This document shows positions 12,674 to 24,048 of a stretch of DNA of 64,000 nt, in pieces (position 1 is the stretch's first letter; each line of letters begins with the position of its first letter). The notes beneath the pieces are model-generated. The model searched no databases. It had not been told where the DNA came from and worked only from the letters and a program-made list of their open reading frames with translations. The stretch comes from Lineus longissimus (lineage: Eukaryota > Nemertea > Pilidiophora > Heteronemertea > Lineidae), in the NCBI RefSeq assembly GCF_910592395.1, contig NC_088317.1, positions 10,232,001 through 10,296,000 of the forward strand, in the 5' to 3' direction. Both the position numbers and the translations under genes were made by a program.

Positions 12674-13560
12674 ATGCCTCCCAAGAAGAAGAAACGGCGC
12701 TTAGAGTTTCCATCCCCAGAAGGAAAAACTGGCATTGCTGTCACCTTTCTTCAAGAAAACTACAGAGAACTTCCTGATGATGTCACGTCTATGAAGAACG
12801 GACATATGCTACACCTGTTTGTTTCAAGTTGTCGAGATGTCGGACAAACGTGCAACAAGCTGGGAGCACTTTATAACAGGCCACTCCGTGACTTTACTTA
12901 CCCTGTAAATCGTATTGTGAACATGACATTGAAAAAGCTTCGTAAACTGACAGAGAAATGGAGCGGAGTGTTCAGGAGAGACAGTCCCTAAGACGTAAGA
13001 GAAAAAGAAATGGTAAATTGAAGCCAAAGCTACTGAAGGCACAATTGGGACGCCAAGACAAGAAAGTAGAAAAATTGGAAATAAAGATCAATGAACTTGG
13101 ACAAAAAGTTGAGGGTTCTCAGGTAGCGGAACTTGAGAAGGAATTGGCTGAACAGAAAAAAGCTAATAAGGCAAAGAAGAAAAGGATTGCTGATTTGGTG
13201 GATAGCATGAAATGTGCAAAGAAAGAACATGCAAAAGTGATAAAAGAACATGACATTGAATACCAGGACAGAATTTTTGTTTCTTGAAGATGAGTTGAGA
13301 AATTTTAAGTCTGAATCGAGCCAGGAACTATTGTCCGAATTCAAAAAGACTGGGAAAATGCATACATGCGGTATGCGTTTATTAGTGTATGAATGTTTGA
13401 TGGCTAATGTTCCAACTGAGAAGACGAGCATTAATACATTCCTTTGCTGTGAATTTTGGTGTACACTTGAATATCAAAGACATTCCAGCACGCAAGCACT
13501 ATAGAAAACATGATGATAGAACTTTCAATATTATCTGATCTACAGACAGCAGAACACCTT
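12674..13560 (+). pseudogene. Family A hAT-like gene, N-terminal part (decayed)
   Basis: An acceptor TTTTTTTTCAG (12645-12657) precedes an ATG in AATGCCTCCCAAGAAG. The first frame gives a Lys-rich start and about 90 protein-like residues (KTGIAVTFLQENYRELPDD, then KNGHMLHLFVSSCRDVGQTC). At about 12957 the frame shifts by one base in an A-run into a Lys/Glu-rich coiled coil (12958-13265). It shifts again in a T-run near 13270 to FLEDELRNFKSESSQELL and MHTCGMRLLVYECLMANVP, and again near 13425 to HSFAVNFGVHLNIKDIPAR. A last shift near 13525 leads to SDLQTAEHLYKVSSG. The sequence then runs into a minisatellite insertion. Together with 16681-18254 this is one broken gene; the middle, where I expect a substrate or catalytic segment, is missing. 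Confidence 0.6.
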
Positions 13561-13896
13561 TACAAAGTATCCTCAGGCAGAATTTCGCCTATTCACCATT
13601 TCGCCTAGTCACCATTTCCCCCAACACCCATTTCGCCTATTCACCATTTCGCCTACACCCATTTCACCTATTCACCATTTCCCCAACACCCATCTCACCT
13701 ATTCACCATTTCGCCTACACCCATTTTGCCTATTCACCATTTCGCCTATTCACCATTTCGCCTATTCACCATTTCGCCTATTCACTATTTTGCCTACACC
13801 CATTTTGCCTATTCACCATTTCACCTATTCACCATTTCGCCTACACCCATTTCACCTACACCCATTTCGCCTGTTCACCATTTCGCCTAATCAGTA

Positions 13897-14753
13897 GGGT
13901 GGTTTCGCAGGCGCACGGATAGCATGACGTGAACGTTTAGCTAGACGTAACCGTTTTATTTACTGCTGCGTCATTTTGGTGGTTTCGCTGCGCACGAGAA
14001 AACAGTTACGTTTAAGTCTAGGTGGCGCAAATTTTGAAAATGGCGGCACTCAGAGAACTCTTGCATTTGGCGATTGAAAATGAAGATGATGAGTTTGTGT
14101 ACCTACTTTTTGAAGAAATGGCGGTGCCAAGGGGGGTAACATATGATCCAGCGTTGCCTAGATTCGATTTAGAGACTTACACGGACGATCAATGTTGAAA
14201 CGAATTCAGATTCCGTAAAGATGACATTCCTGTGCTCTGTCAATGCATAATAGTTTACAGAGCCTGCCCCTGGCTGTGCCACACCCGTGCACCACTCTAG
14301 ACCTGCCTTCACAACATGAACACACAAGACAACACATTCCATCATCATCATGACCATGGATGGCCGGGGAAATATCCACATCATGACAGGCATGAAATGC
14401 ATGCGGCACAAGTGTCAAGTGTACATCCATGGGAGCGAAACATCGGCAACCGCACTTCATCATCTTTTTTCGCCTGCAAGGATAGGCGATATCGACTACA
14501 AAAGCCAATATTTGCAGCACAATATTCCTAATAACTATTACAGGTGCTACTCAGGATGTACGACTTCTGTGTCAGTGAAAATTCGTCAATTTTGCTGTCC
14601 GTTTAGACTTACGTGTATCGAGTCCGCTATCCGTCTTTTCCCTCCGTTTACGCGAAGGGACGTTGCGTACGACGTCACGACACCGCAAGTAGTGATGACG
14701 TCACTGCTGCTAATTGTTCACGTCGCGCTATCCGTGCGCCTGCGAAACCACCC
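13897..14753. mobile_element. PIF/Harbinger-like element nested in minisatellite
   Basis: The ends GGGTGGTTTCGCAGGCGCAC and its inverted copy pair over about 30 bp with few mismatches and are flanked by TA on both sides. An internal partial copy of the end lies at 13978. The interior carries a fragment of Harbinger-type transposase. Flanking minisatellite continues on both sides (TTTCGCCTAATCAG and TCATTTCGCC). Confidence 0.65.
14040..14299 (+). pseudogene. Harbinger-type transposase N-terminal fragment
   Basis: ATG 14040 opens a 52-codon frame ending in TDDQC and a TGA at 14196-14198. The same frame continues with NEFRFRKDDIPVL before further stops. The motif 'PRFDLETYTDDQC..EFRFRKDDIP' is the region upstream of the DDE domain in PIF/Harbinger transposases, as I recall the family. 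The catalytic domain is absent, so the copy cannot encode an active enzyme. Confidence 0.6.
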
Positions 14754-14849
14754 TATCATTTCGCCTATACCCATTTCGTCTATTCACCATTCACCATGTA
14801 GTGATTTAGAGTGCCACCTATGGGCTGTGCTGTTATTCAGCCATCAACA

Positions 14850-15800
14850 TTTTGGAAATTATTAGGATTACTAGCATTGTACCCGTGGCGCAGGCAGGTT
14901 CAAATGGGCTATACCTTGAATAGATTGAATTGCAATGAAAATATAATGCAATATCAAAGGAGCAATATCGAAGAGACAAATTAAACCAACCATTTGTCCA
15001 CAGACTCGGACCCTGTGGCGTGCTGTATGCGTGCATATAAAAGTAAATCAATTGGTCCGAATGAGATGATGAGGCAATGTGAATATACCTCGTTCCTTAG
15101 TCAGCAATATGCCCCTTTTTATACGGAGATGAAGGAGAACCCAGAATGAGATAGGCCTTCACATGTCGGCCTCCAAATGGCTCGGACCAATTGCACTATC
15201 ACTACTAAAACTTTAAAATGCGTGCTCCTCCTACATGTAGCATGATCTCGGGCAAGGCACTTAGTCGACAGGCAAGCTAGAAGTTCAGCACCGTGAGCAG
15301 CTCCTTGATAAGGCCATGCCAAGTTCAGAGTGCCTCTTCAGATACATCAAGTTTTGAAAGCTGTGGTGAGCACATAAACATACCATTGTAACCTTAATTT
15401 GAAAATCCCTTCATAATCAAGGGCTAGCTCTGGCTAATACAGTACCAATATACGATAGACCATCAATTTGACCCCAGCTCCTTACTGCGGGAAAACCCAA
15501 GTCCAGCAACCAAAAGTATCAAAATACATTTTTGTTTACATTTGAACTGCACACATGCGTTTGTTTACAATTTCTTTCCCGCGAAATCTCGAAGATCAGG
15601 TGACCTACAATCGTGGATTGAAAATAACATTAACCTTGGTTCAGCAGGTCAACACGTGTACAGGCTGTTCCAATCATCCACCTACAGCCAGCCGTTCAAC
15701 AGGTAGTGTTAGTCACCCCGCAGGGAGTGCAGGTGATTCATTAATCCCCTGCATAACTGAACAGCAATGGCTTGGCTTCCGTGAGTGATAAGGAGAATTG
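14850..15800 (+). repeat. Dispersed ~950 bp repeat, copy 1
   Basis: Reverse complement of 50400-51330: for example CAGCCAGCCGTTCAACAGGTAG here corresponds to CTACAGCCAGCTGTTCAAAAGGTAA in the other copy. A third, short piece lies at 44510-44660 (TCCCGCGAAATCTC, ATCGTGGATTGAAAATAAC). No protein is recognised. Confidence 0.7.
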
Positions 15801-16153
15801 ACCGTGTCCGATTAAAAATCCCTCATTACTGCTCCGCTGAAGTAAATTTCCGAAAATAAACATGACGTTGCATCAGGATAACATATCACCTGCAAACGTG
15901 CAAAATTTCGAGACGAAACACGACCCCCAAATGGCACTTTAGCGAGCCGCCTTATAGTATTATGATATAGATTGGCATTTGAAAACCCAATTTTGGGTAT
16001 TTTGTCAATTAGGCCTGTTTTGATCCTGTCCTAACTCATAAAAAAAACAGTTCTACCCTATCACTGAAAAAAGTTGCGACAAGTCTGGAGGGGACATATA
16101 TTACCCTCTAATAGAAATCTGTCTGATTCTTATAAAAACTGACTCTAAGATAT

Positions 16154-16273
16154 TGGGTGATATGAATAAAGACTAGCAAATGCTTTTATCTAAAACTCCT
16201 TGTACATTTACACTAGGCCTTTCTGTACAAAATTGAAGTAAAAGCATTTGCTAGTCTTTATTCATATCACCCA
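16154..16273. repeat. Perfect 35 bp inverted repeat (hairpin)
   Basis: TGGGTGATATGAATAAAGAC... at 16154-16188 is exactly the reverse complement of 16239-16273. The 50 nt between them contains a further TTGTACA/TGTACAA pair, so the transcript could form one long hairpin. It may be a young MITE or a hairpin precursor RNA; no transposon target duplication is evident. Confidence 0.75.
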
Positions 16274-16680
16274 TTGTATTGAGAAATCAGCAATGATGAA
16301 TATGATTATGAGGTATGAATGATCTAGTTGCAAAATGACAAAATTTGAGTAAAGCACCAAGAAATCCCGAGTGTAGGCGAAATGGTGAATAGGCGAAAAC
16401 GGGTGTAGGAGAAATAGTGAATAGGCGAAAATGGGTAATATGCAAAATGGGTAATAGGTAAAATGGGTAATAGGCGAAATGGGTGAAGGCAAAATAGTGA
16501 ATATGCAAAATGGGTGAAGGCAAAATTGTGAACAGGTGAAATGGGTGAAGGCAAAATGGTGAATAGGCGAAATGGGTAATAGGCAAAATGGGTAAGAGGT
16601 GAAATGGGTAATAGGCGAAATGGGTGTAGGCAAAATGGTGATTAGGCGAAATGGGCACATTTGTAGGCGAAATGGGGATG

Positions 16681-18254
16681 AACCGATGACTACAGTGAGC
16701 ATGTTGTTAGGAGTGTGGAACATTTGGCAAAGACTCTAGTGGAGTTTAAACCAGATCTGGAGTTCAGTGAAGTTAAGGATAAAAAGATCGAGCATATTCA
16801 TTGTACTATGACAGACAGAGCAGCAGTTAACCACGCGGCAATTCGCAAGATTAACGAAGCCTTTGGCAAAACCCTAGTGGAGGTGAACTGCCACCTCCAC
16901 CCCCTTGATACCATAGCCACCAAATGCCGGTCTACACTGCTCAGTCTGGAGCATACCAACAAGATATCTAGCAAACTTTTTGGAACTGGTTGCTTGGCAG
17001 AGAAGTGTATTCTCTCATTGAACAAAATGAGATACGTTGATGGGAAGGGGGATCCACATGGCTTTCGGGTTTTCCTTTCTGATGAAAATCTCCCTCAATC
17101 TTTAATTCCCCGTTATCGCGGAAATAGGCTTCATGTAATGTTCAAACTTGCGGCTATATAGTGGTCTACCATGAAAAAATCAAGACATACCTCCTGACAA
17201 GGTGCCTCCACAACTCTCTTCTTAAAGGTGGTTTGGTGGAGGACTTCTCAAAGCCAACTACATATACTGAATTAGAGGTGCTTGCAGTTTTAGGCAAGCT
17301 GCTGACTGGTCCTTGGTTCAAGCGATATTACAGAAGCAGTGAGGACCAGGTGCATCACTGGGATGCTTTCGAGTCAATCCAGGCCTGCCATAGAGAGGTT
17401 CAGATTCTTTCCAGTACTGAAAATGACATTGAACTTAGCAAGATCAAAACAGATTTCTTCGGTGAACCAGTAGAACAGAGTGTCACTGAAACAGCTATTT
17501 GGAGGGATGTTCAGTGATATGTTGAAAGCCACACTCGTCTCTGCTGCAGATGTTATTGCCAAACAGTACAAACATTATCATCAAATGGAGCTGTCTGCTG
17601 ATGCCCGGAAAAGTCTTGATACAGCTCCAACGCACAATATGGATAGCGAGGAAGTAATGGGCATGTTCAGTGCCATACAATCCAAAGGTCCCAGGGCAAC
17701 TCTGCTTTTCATGGCATCTAAGATTAAAGCCAAAAAGAACAAGACTCTAGCATACCTGAAAGCTCTGCCTGATGCAGAGGCAGTTGTCACAAAGGCAGTC
17801 ACAGTTGCTGCTAATCACAGCTGTTGTTCCCAAAAATCTGTTAAAGACCTTCAGAAGGAACTTTCTATCCGAATTGCAGTCAAGGTACAAAAAAAAGATG
17901 CTGGTCTTCGACGGAAAATTGAAAAGAATGTGAAGGAACAAATGGTGTCAAAGACTCCTGACTATGCATCAGCTTTCCCTTCCCTAGATGGAACCTCTAT
18001 AGGGATTCTATTGGATATTGTTGGGGGAACACTGGTTGGCAGATGCATACTTCATAACTGGGCAGAAGAAGGGGAATTTTCAGACCAGACGTGAAAAGTA
18101 CTTGGCAGCCACGAAACGAAACCCAGCGCAGTATACGATGTGTTACTGGGGAATGGGAGAGTCCTTTGAGGAGGATGGAACTGACTGGAACATTCCAATT
18201 TATCAGTTGGCTGCAGATTTCATATCTGAAGACTTAGAGGTAGTGTCAGCATAG
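16681..18254 (+). pseudogene. Family A hAT-like gene, C-terminal part (decayed)
   Basis: The coding sequence resumes just after the minisatellite with DDYSEHVVRSVEHL. It includes IHCTMTDRAAVNHAAI and EVNCHLHPLDTIATKC, which resemble the second catalytic Asp and the C..H block of hAT-type RNase H folds. RYRGNRLHVMFKLAA follows. Frame changes near 17160, 17490 and 18020 join segments containing LLTGPWFKRYYRSSEDQ, FSDMLKATLVSAADV and GEHWLADAYFITGQKKGNF. The last frame ends EDLEVVSA with a stop at 18252-18254. Proteins with this layout occur, as I recall, as large unannotated families in corals, molluscs and lancelets. Function is unknown; transposase origin is inferred from the hAT-like motifs. 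Confidence 0.6.
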
Positions 18255-18379
18255 ATGGACGGTGAGTGCGTTGCCACTATAACCTGAGATGATTTTTCAC
18301 TCGTTCCACCCGATGATTTTTGACATTTCAGTGATGAAACTGCATGTAACTTGTTTATTTTAGGTGCTATTAACTTGCT

Positions 18380-18870
18380 GTTGGTTTCATCCTGTAGCTC
18401 TTCGAATTTGATTTCCAGAAATACTAGGTTTTATAGACCTATCTCCTTTGAGAAAAAAGTTGTAAACTATGAGAAAAAAGCTGAAAACGTGGATTTATCT
18501 ATCGGCACACTGTTGCCTCGTTAACAGTAATTAGTAGTAATTAATTAGCCATTACTGCCTAATTAATAAGACTTAACTATCAAAGGCAGTCCCACTTGAA
18601 AGCACTTTTAATTCTCTCTCCAGAAATATAATGGTTTATGGGTATACCTTATGGGGTTCATGTTGTGGTAAAGAAGTTGTGGTTTTATCTCAGCATTCTA
18701 CATCCTTCAGGGCTCATGTTTTTCCTGTTATATGTTAAAACAATAGAAATAAATCGTGTTTAATTGGAGCAATTAAATAGCCATAACTTCCTTATTAATT
18801 AAGCTGTGGAGTTGGTTTTAGTATCACTGGAAAGCTTTTTCCATGCTCTTTCCAGCAATACCAAGTTCAT
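18380..18870. repeat. Degenerate tandem repeat, ~210-230 bp period
   Basis: Three related blocks contain TTTCCAGAAATACTAGGTTT (18409), CTCCAGAAATATAATGGTTT (18617) and TTTCCAGCAATACCAAGTTC (18850). The spacers share AATTAGCCATTACTGCCTAATTAAT-like sequence. Similarity is low, so the array is old. Confidence 0.45.
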
Positions 18871-19141
18871 TGGATTTCAGAGACTTTCATTTTTTTGTTG
18901 TCGTACCTACACACAGTGTCAATGATGGCGAGTAGTTGGTGGTTGGGAGGGGGGGGGGGATATAGTTGACCCAATAGACGCTGTCGCAGTATAGAAAATA
19001 GGTGGGGAGAATGTGGGAAACTAAACACAACAGGAGAAGGATAGATATTTTTGCCCGGAGATAAGCATAATGATCCCAAGACCCAAGTGTAGGATTTGAA
19101 TTCAAAAAGACCTTAGCCGACCCCTGTCCTGAATAGTTTGA

Positions 19142-19417
19142 GGTCTCACTAGCCAGTGGTGATCAGGTGTTAATCTTGAATTTCTAAGGCATAGAGGTGA
19201 AATTTTACAAACTTGCATTATACAGGGTGTCTCATGCATTGTGCTACATCAGTCTATGCATGACTGTATGTCTAGACGACGTTGAAACTTGGTCAGATGT
19301 ATTCTACAAGAGACCAGCTATTCAGAAATGTATAGGTTTGTGTGAGAGTAAGGTACTGCCAAGTCGCGTCATTTTTGGAGGCAGGTAGGCCTGGCCTCCG
19401 CACTGGCTAGTGAGACC
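19142..19417. mobile_element. MITE with GGTCTCACTAGCCAGTG ends (solo, deleted)
   Basis: The ends GGTCTCACTAGCCAGTG and CACTGGCTAGTGAGACC are perfect 17 bp inverted repeats. TGA flanks both sides (19139-19141, 19418-19420), a 3 bp duplication of the TNA type seen in PIF/Harbinger. At 276 bp it is an internally deleted relative of the 715 bp copies at 41913 and 42882. Confidence 0.8.
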
Positions 19418-19484
19418 TGAGGGTAGCACGTGCGTTTGAGTTAGTGCGCATGCGCTTTCTACGGAAAATTGAAAAGGCTAGTGT

Positions 19485-19995
19485 TGTGGACGAGTGTTCT
19501 CCTGGGCAATCCCTCTTCAGAGACCGAACCATTGCATGATGCGATTCACGGTTATGCGGTCATTGACAATTGCTGGTCTGACCAAAAAATGATATATACA
19601 GCTTTACCAATGTCAGAATCACTGACCCCATAGCCTTCCCTTTGGCACAGGTGAGCACATGGTCCCTGGACCATTTCATTTCTGCACTTTAATTTTTAAT
19701 GACTATTTGTGATCCGATTTGGAGTACAATGAATATGTGAGGAGTAACTTGAGAATAAGTAGCTCGGTATAGAATAGTTAATTGGGATTTTTGGATGCAC
19801 TGTTTACCTGTTGAAGTCGCTCAAATTTCACCAATCCAGAGCCAAGCCGACAAACCTTCAACACTTTATTACCATTGTCTGATACGTCATAGAAACCAAC
19901 TCGCTGTGGTGCACGCAAGTACAACCAGAGATATGCCTGCACCACCTAGGGTCGGGAAAACAAACTATAGTTTGGTTCAAATGCTCAGAAATATC
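19485..19995 (+). repeat. Segmental duplicate of 25050-25556
   Basis: Near-identical to 25050-25556, including GTTCTCCTGGGCAATCCCTC, the terminal GGTGAGCACATGG hairpin and the downstream TTGAAGTCGCTCAAATTTCA stretch. The two diverge after ATGCTCAGAAATAT. Confidence 0.75.
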
Positions 19996-20232
19996 GCAGT
20001 CGACGTATATATGGTTCATTCAACTAGAATGAATGAACAATCGACGTATATTGGCTGAGACAATCGGATTTACGCCATTATATGTCGATGCAAGGAGATC
20101 AGAAATACCGCGTAGATGAAAGCATGTGGAAAAGTACATTTGCATATCAAAGAACCTGGAAAAAAGCTACAACTATGTGCAAATTTTATAAAAAGTGAAC
20201 AAGTATCTACAGAATCTACCAAATAATGTATT

Positions 20233-20940
20233 CTTTAAGTAGCTGTACAGTGTTTATATGCACCAAATTCGAAATCAACTAAGAAATTAAGTCATATTTG
20301 GAAATTATTGACCAGAAAATCGCAAAGCCGGCATCTTCCACCGTCAATATTATTGTCACGTGCAGTACCGTAATCAATCTCCTCACCAGAGAGTCATTCT
20401 TTACCAAAGTCAAAATTACATAAAATTTCTCAATAGGGTCATTCCATTGGTGATTGATAATATTCTTTTGTAATTTCAGAAAGATAAAAGAATAAATCTT
20501 GATGCTCTTTTTTCGTCACGGCAATTTTGACGAGGTTGAAAAGTGCGCCATTTTGTACAAAATGGCGCCGTTGTTTTCAGCGGTTTACACATGTAACATG
20601 CAATGACATGTTTTCGCGAGGAGATGTAATCTCTAAACCTGTTTTTAGACTATCTGAAACGAGCCGTCTTCGAAATCAAGTTGGTTTCGAAACGGCCTCC
20701 AAATTCACTTCAGATTTTAACCAATTTCTGTCTATCAATTTGGCATTAAAATACGTTTTTCGTCAACCGCTAAGGTTACTTGTTAACATGGTTATGGTAG
20801 CGTTTTAAAAGCAATTCATGTTATGGTTTAAGCGCATGCACTGTGTTCTGAGTAATGGCCGCTGATGAGAGAGTTAATACAGTAAAAGAAAACTTCTTTG
20901 AAGTATTTTTTTCTTTTATTGTCTTAAGTTTTAAGACTAG
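20233..20940 (+). repeat. Dispersed repeat copy B (uninterrupted)
   Basis: Paralogue of 8286-10380 without the three nested elements. It provides empty sites for each of them and retains a GCGCCATTTTGTACAAAATGGCGC palindrome at about 20546. One frame of 93 codons (20527-20808) runs through it but is interrupted in copy A, so it is not taken as a gene. Confidence 0.7.
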
Positions 20941-21047
20941 GCCTAGTCATTAAAAGCGCACAAAAAACCCAACTACCCAATGAGCACTATTGATGTGACA
21001 AAATGGCGATAAGCTATATCATCCTGTTAGAGGCTCCGCATCATTAA

Positions 21048-23347
21048 AGCCGCGTTCTCACTAGACGTTCAAATCGCTTTGGACCAGTTCCAAATCTTTT
21101 TATCCCGCTAAATCGCTTTACCCATTCACACTGAAAACGCTTCTGAATCACCGTATTCAACACACTTCCTAAACCGTTTTCGAAGTCGATTCAGCTAGAT
21201 CGCATTGGCTGAATCGCTTTGTATTTGTATGTGAATACTCGAAGCGATTTATCCAGATCGCATCACCTATACGCATGCGCATTATCTACTTCCTGTTTTA
21301 GCACTGGAGAAAACACCCGGGAGTATCTGTCATTTCATGATCTCTCATCCGCACGAATTGCCCTTCTCATTCTGGTGTCCTGTCTCTCAATACGATGCCA
21401 CAGCCTGTCGCACAAATACATAAATAGTTCCGAGTTATACGAAGACTTTCAAGCCAGTGTGAATCTTCTCGCCATAGAAATCCGAATATCACACTGTCCC
21501 AATATATTCGAAGCCGAGATTAACACCATACGGAGCCGAGGCCTGTTCACCTCCTGCATCCCAGCAATGAACAATAACATGAATGCGAATGCCCTTTGTC
21601 ACATGATGAAAGTTCGCATCATTTGGGCCCTCCTAGCATGTCTCCGACACAAAAATGCATCATACTGGTGTTGTCTGCGGCAGATAAACATACCATTCAT
21701 CAGGACGAACATTGCCATGAACATCCGCAGCCTTGCTTGTTGGCTTACCGTAAGGGGAGTCTATACGATAGCGCTGTGTCCGTCGGCGTCGTCGTCGTCG
21801 TCGTCGTCTGTCGTATCCTGTTTCAGAAACAGTGGCACGTTTCTTAACCGCTGGAGCTATGAACTTGAAACTTTGTATACAGCACCCCCTAGGTCAGGTG
21901 ACCTCTGACACTGAATTCCGGTCCGATCTGATTCTCAACTTGGCCACCAGGGGGCCAAATGTCGATATCTAAAAAGTGTGATATCTCGCTTATTAGTGAC
22001 TTGTTTTCGATGAAACATTTTTTGTAGGTACTCATAGCAAATATACATCTTATATCATACGGGTTTTTAATTTGACCTACTTTTCAAGGTCACAGAGGTC
22101 ATATGGCGTAAATTTCGTTCGAGTGTAAACTATGGCACGTTTCTTAACCACTAAAGCTATGAACTTGAAACTTGGTACATATAACCCCCTATATCACATA
22201 GCCTATGGTACTGAATTTCAGTTTGATCTGATTCTCAACTTTGCCACCAGGGGGCCAAAAGTGGAAATCTAAAAAGTGTGATATCTCGCTTATAAGTGAC
22301 GTGTTTTCGATAAAATTTTTATGGTAGGTACTCTTAGGAAGAATACATCACATATCTTACGGGTTTTCAATTTGACCTACTTTTCAAGGCCACATAGGTC
22401 ATATGGCGTAAATTGGCCGTTAGAGTGTAAACTATGGCATGTTTCTTAACCAGTGAAGCTATGAACTTGAAACTTAGTGCATATAACCCCCTACATCAGA
22501 TAACCTCTGATGCTGAATTTTGGCCCGATCTGATTCTTTATTTGGCCTCCAGGGGGCCATAATGGAAAAAGTAAGAAGTGCAATAGCTTGCTTATTTTTA
22601 GTGATTCGTTTTCAATAAAATTTTTATGGTAGGTTCTCCTAGCAAGGATACATCACATATCATATGAGTTTTTGATCTGACCTGCTTTTCAAGGTCACAG
22701 AGGTCAAATGGCGTAAATTGGTCGTTTGATTGTAACTATGGCATGTTTCTTAACCACTAAAGCTTTGAACTTGAAATTTGATACACATGACTCCCTACAT
22801 CATGTAACCTCGGACACCGAATTTCGATCTGATCTGGTACTGAACTAGGCCACCAGGAGGCCAAAACTAAAATAGGTAAAAAGTGCAATATCTCGTTTAT
22901 AAGTGACTTGTTTTTGATGATATTCTTTTGGTACTTACTCCAAGCAACGATACATCACATGTCATACCGACTTTGGTTTGACCTATATACTATACATGTA
23001 CAATGTTTCTTAATCTGGATGAATTCCAAAGCACCAAATATCTATACGGTGAGCACAATGGCCCCTGGCCGTTTCATTGCTTATTAGGCCCATTCTCATT
23101 ATCATTCTCCTCGGTATCATTTTGGGCGCATCCACCTTGGATCTGCTGACCTTGAACTTTGACGTAGTTTTGCGATTCAACAACAGGTAGCACTTGGATT
23201 TGAATCGAATTGAGCGAGAATAGCCCAAAATGCATTCAAATCGATTCAGAAGTGCTGGGTTACTTCTAAAGCGATTCAAGGTAAATCGTTTTCCGCAGGG
23301 CGATTTGTGGAAAGCGGTCTAGAAGTGATTTATGTGAGAACACGGCT
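21048..23347. mobile_element. TAA-flanked inverted-repeat element (Harbinger type)
   Basis: Starts AGCCGCGTTCTCAC, ends GTGAGAACACGGCT, and is flanked by TAA at 21045-21047 and 23348-23350. Subterminal regions are rich in CGATTC/GATTTGAA repeats in inverted orientation. TAA duplications suggest PIF/Harbinger. The 229-codon frame at 21219-21908 runs from this element across the junction into an inserted repeat and shows no domain. Confidence 0.6.
21741..23077 (+). mobile_element. HINE-like tandem-unit repeat nested in 21048-23347
   Basis: Begins near GGCTTACCGTAAGGGGAGTC and (GTC)n, continues through four ~300 bp units, and ends GGTGAGCACAATGGCC...TTTCAT. It is a close relative of 38620-40185. 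Confidence 0.65.
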
Positions 23348-24048
23348 TAATTGACCAATCAGAGAAGATCGCATAGGAAAGAAGTACTTAAGGAAATCAA
23401 TGCGTTATCTCACTGTCCAGTGGGGATGCTGCTACTGTGCAATCAGAATGTAGTTTCTCTGATATCATGAATTAAAGTTGTTTCTGGTGAACATTCTGAT
23501 GAACTTTGAGCCTCATATGTTCACTGGCGTGGATTTGGGGATCCAATTAACCCGCTGAGCAGTGAAAATTGGTGGACGCGTGAAATTAAGACAAAAACGA
23601 CCCCAAAAACTTAAGACCCCCAAACCCTGAAATTATCATGGTCATGACCTGTCAAAAATTCTATGGATTTATGCCCTGGGTGAGATGTCTTTCTGGTCTA
23701 TAAATATCAGTTTTGAGTGAGCTATTGGGAAAAAGTTAAGGCAGTTGATATCTAAAGGAAAATGGCTTAAAATCTTAATAGTGATGTGTAGCCAACATCC
23801 CACGTGAACACAGCCTGCTATGACGTCACAATAAACCAAATATAGACACCCAACGCCCCAAACGGCCAAACAAGAAACTTGTTGCAACAAAAGACATTGA
23901 CCGGATTTGAAATGTCCTGCCAGTTTGGAGTTTACTAGAAGTACCAAATCTATTTTTCGTTTATTGTGACGTCACAGCAGGTTGTGTAACAGGATTTTTT
24001 TGCCATTTTGTCACATCAATGGTGCTCTTTGGGTGGATGGGTTTTTGG

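Larger units (their letters stand above)
13575..16676. mobile_element. Fold-back element with inverted minisatellite arms
   Basis: The left arm (13575-13893, resuming 14757-14796) is about 20 variants of CACCATTTCGCCTATT and CACCCATTTCGCCTA. The right arm (16372-16676) is the same minisatellite in reverse orientation (AATAGGCGAAATGGTG). The arms bracket about 1.6 kb of unrelated sequence: a dispersed repeat (14850-15800) and a 35 bp hairpin. A Harbinger element sits in the left arm. The whole block separates the two halves of the family A pseudogene, so it most likely inserted there. Long tandem-repeat inverted ends without a transposase are characteristic of Foldback-type elements. Confidence 0.65.
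20955..24046. mobile_element. Outer inverted-repeat element
   Basis: CAAAAAACCCAACTACCCAA (20958) through TGATGTGACAAAATGGC pairs with GCCATTTTGTCACATCAATG through GGATGGGTTTTTGGC (23990-24046) over about 50 bp. It encloses the TAA-flanked element at 21048-23347. A second pair (AACACAGCCTGCTATGACGT at 23813 and its inverted copy at about 23945) lies inside its right end. Confidence 0.45.

Noticed and set aside
13575-13890. Regularly repeated ~16 bp motif resembling a CRISPR array
   Set aside because: Units are contiguous with no unique spacers, the genome is eukaryotic, and the array recurs inverted at 16372; it is a minisatellite.
16262-16723. 153-codon minus frame rich in Phe, Pro, His and Tyr
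   Set aside because: It is the translated minisatellite arm of the fold-back element.
21219-21908. 229-codon open frame on the + strand
   Set aside because: It runs across the border between a TAA-flanked element and an inserted repeat and ends in the (GTC)n-derived region; no domain is recognisable.
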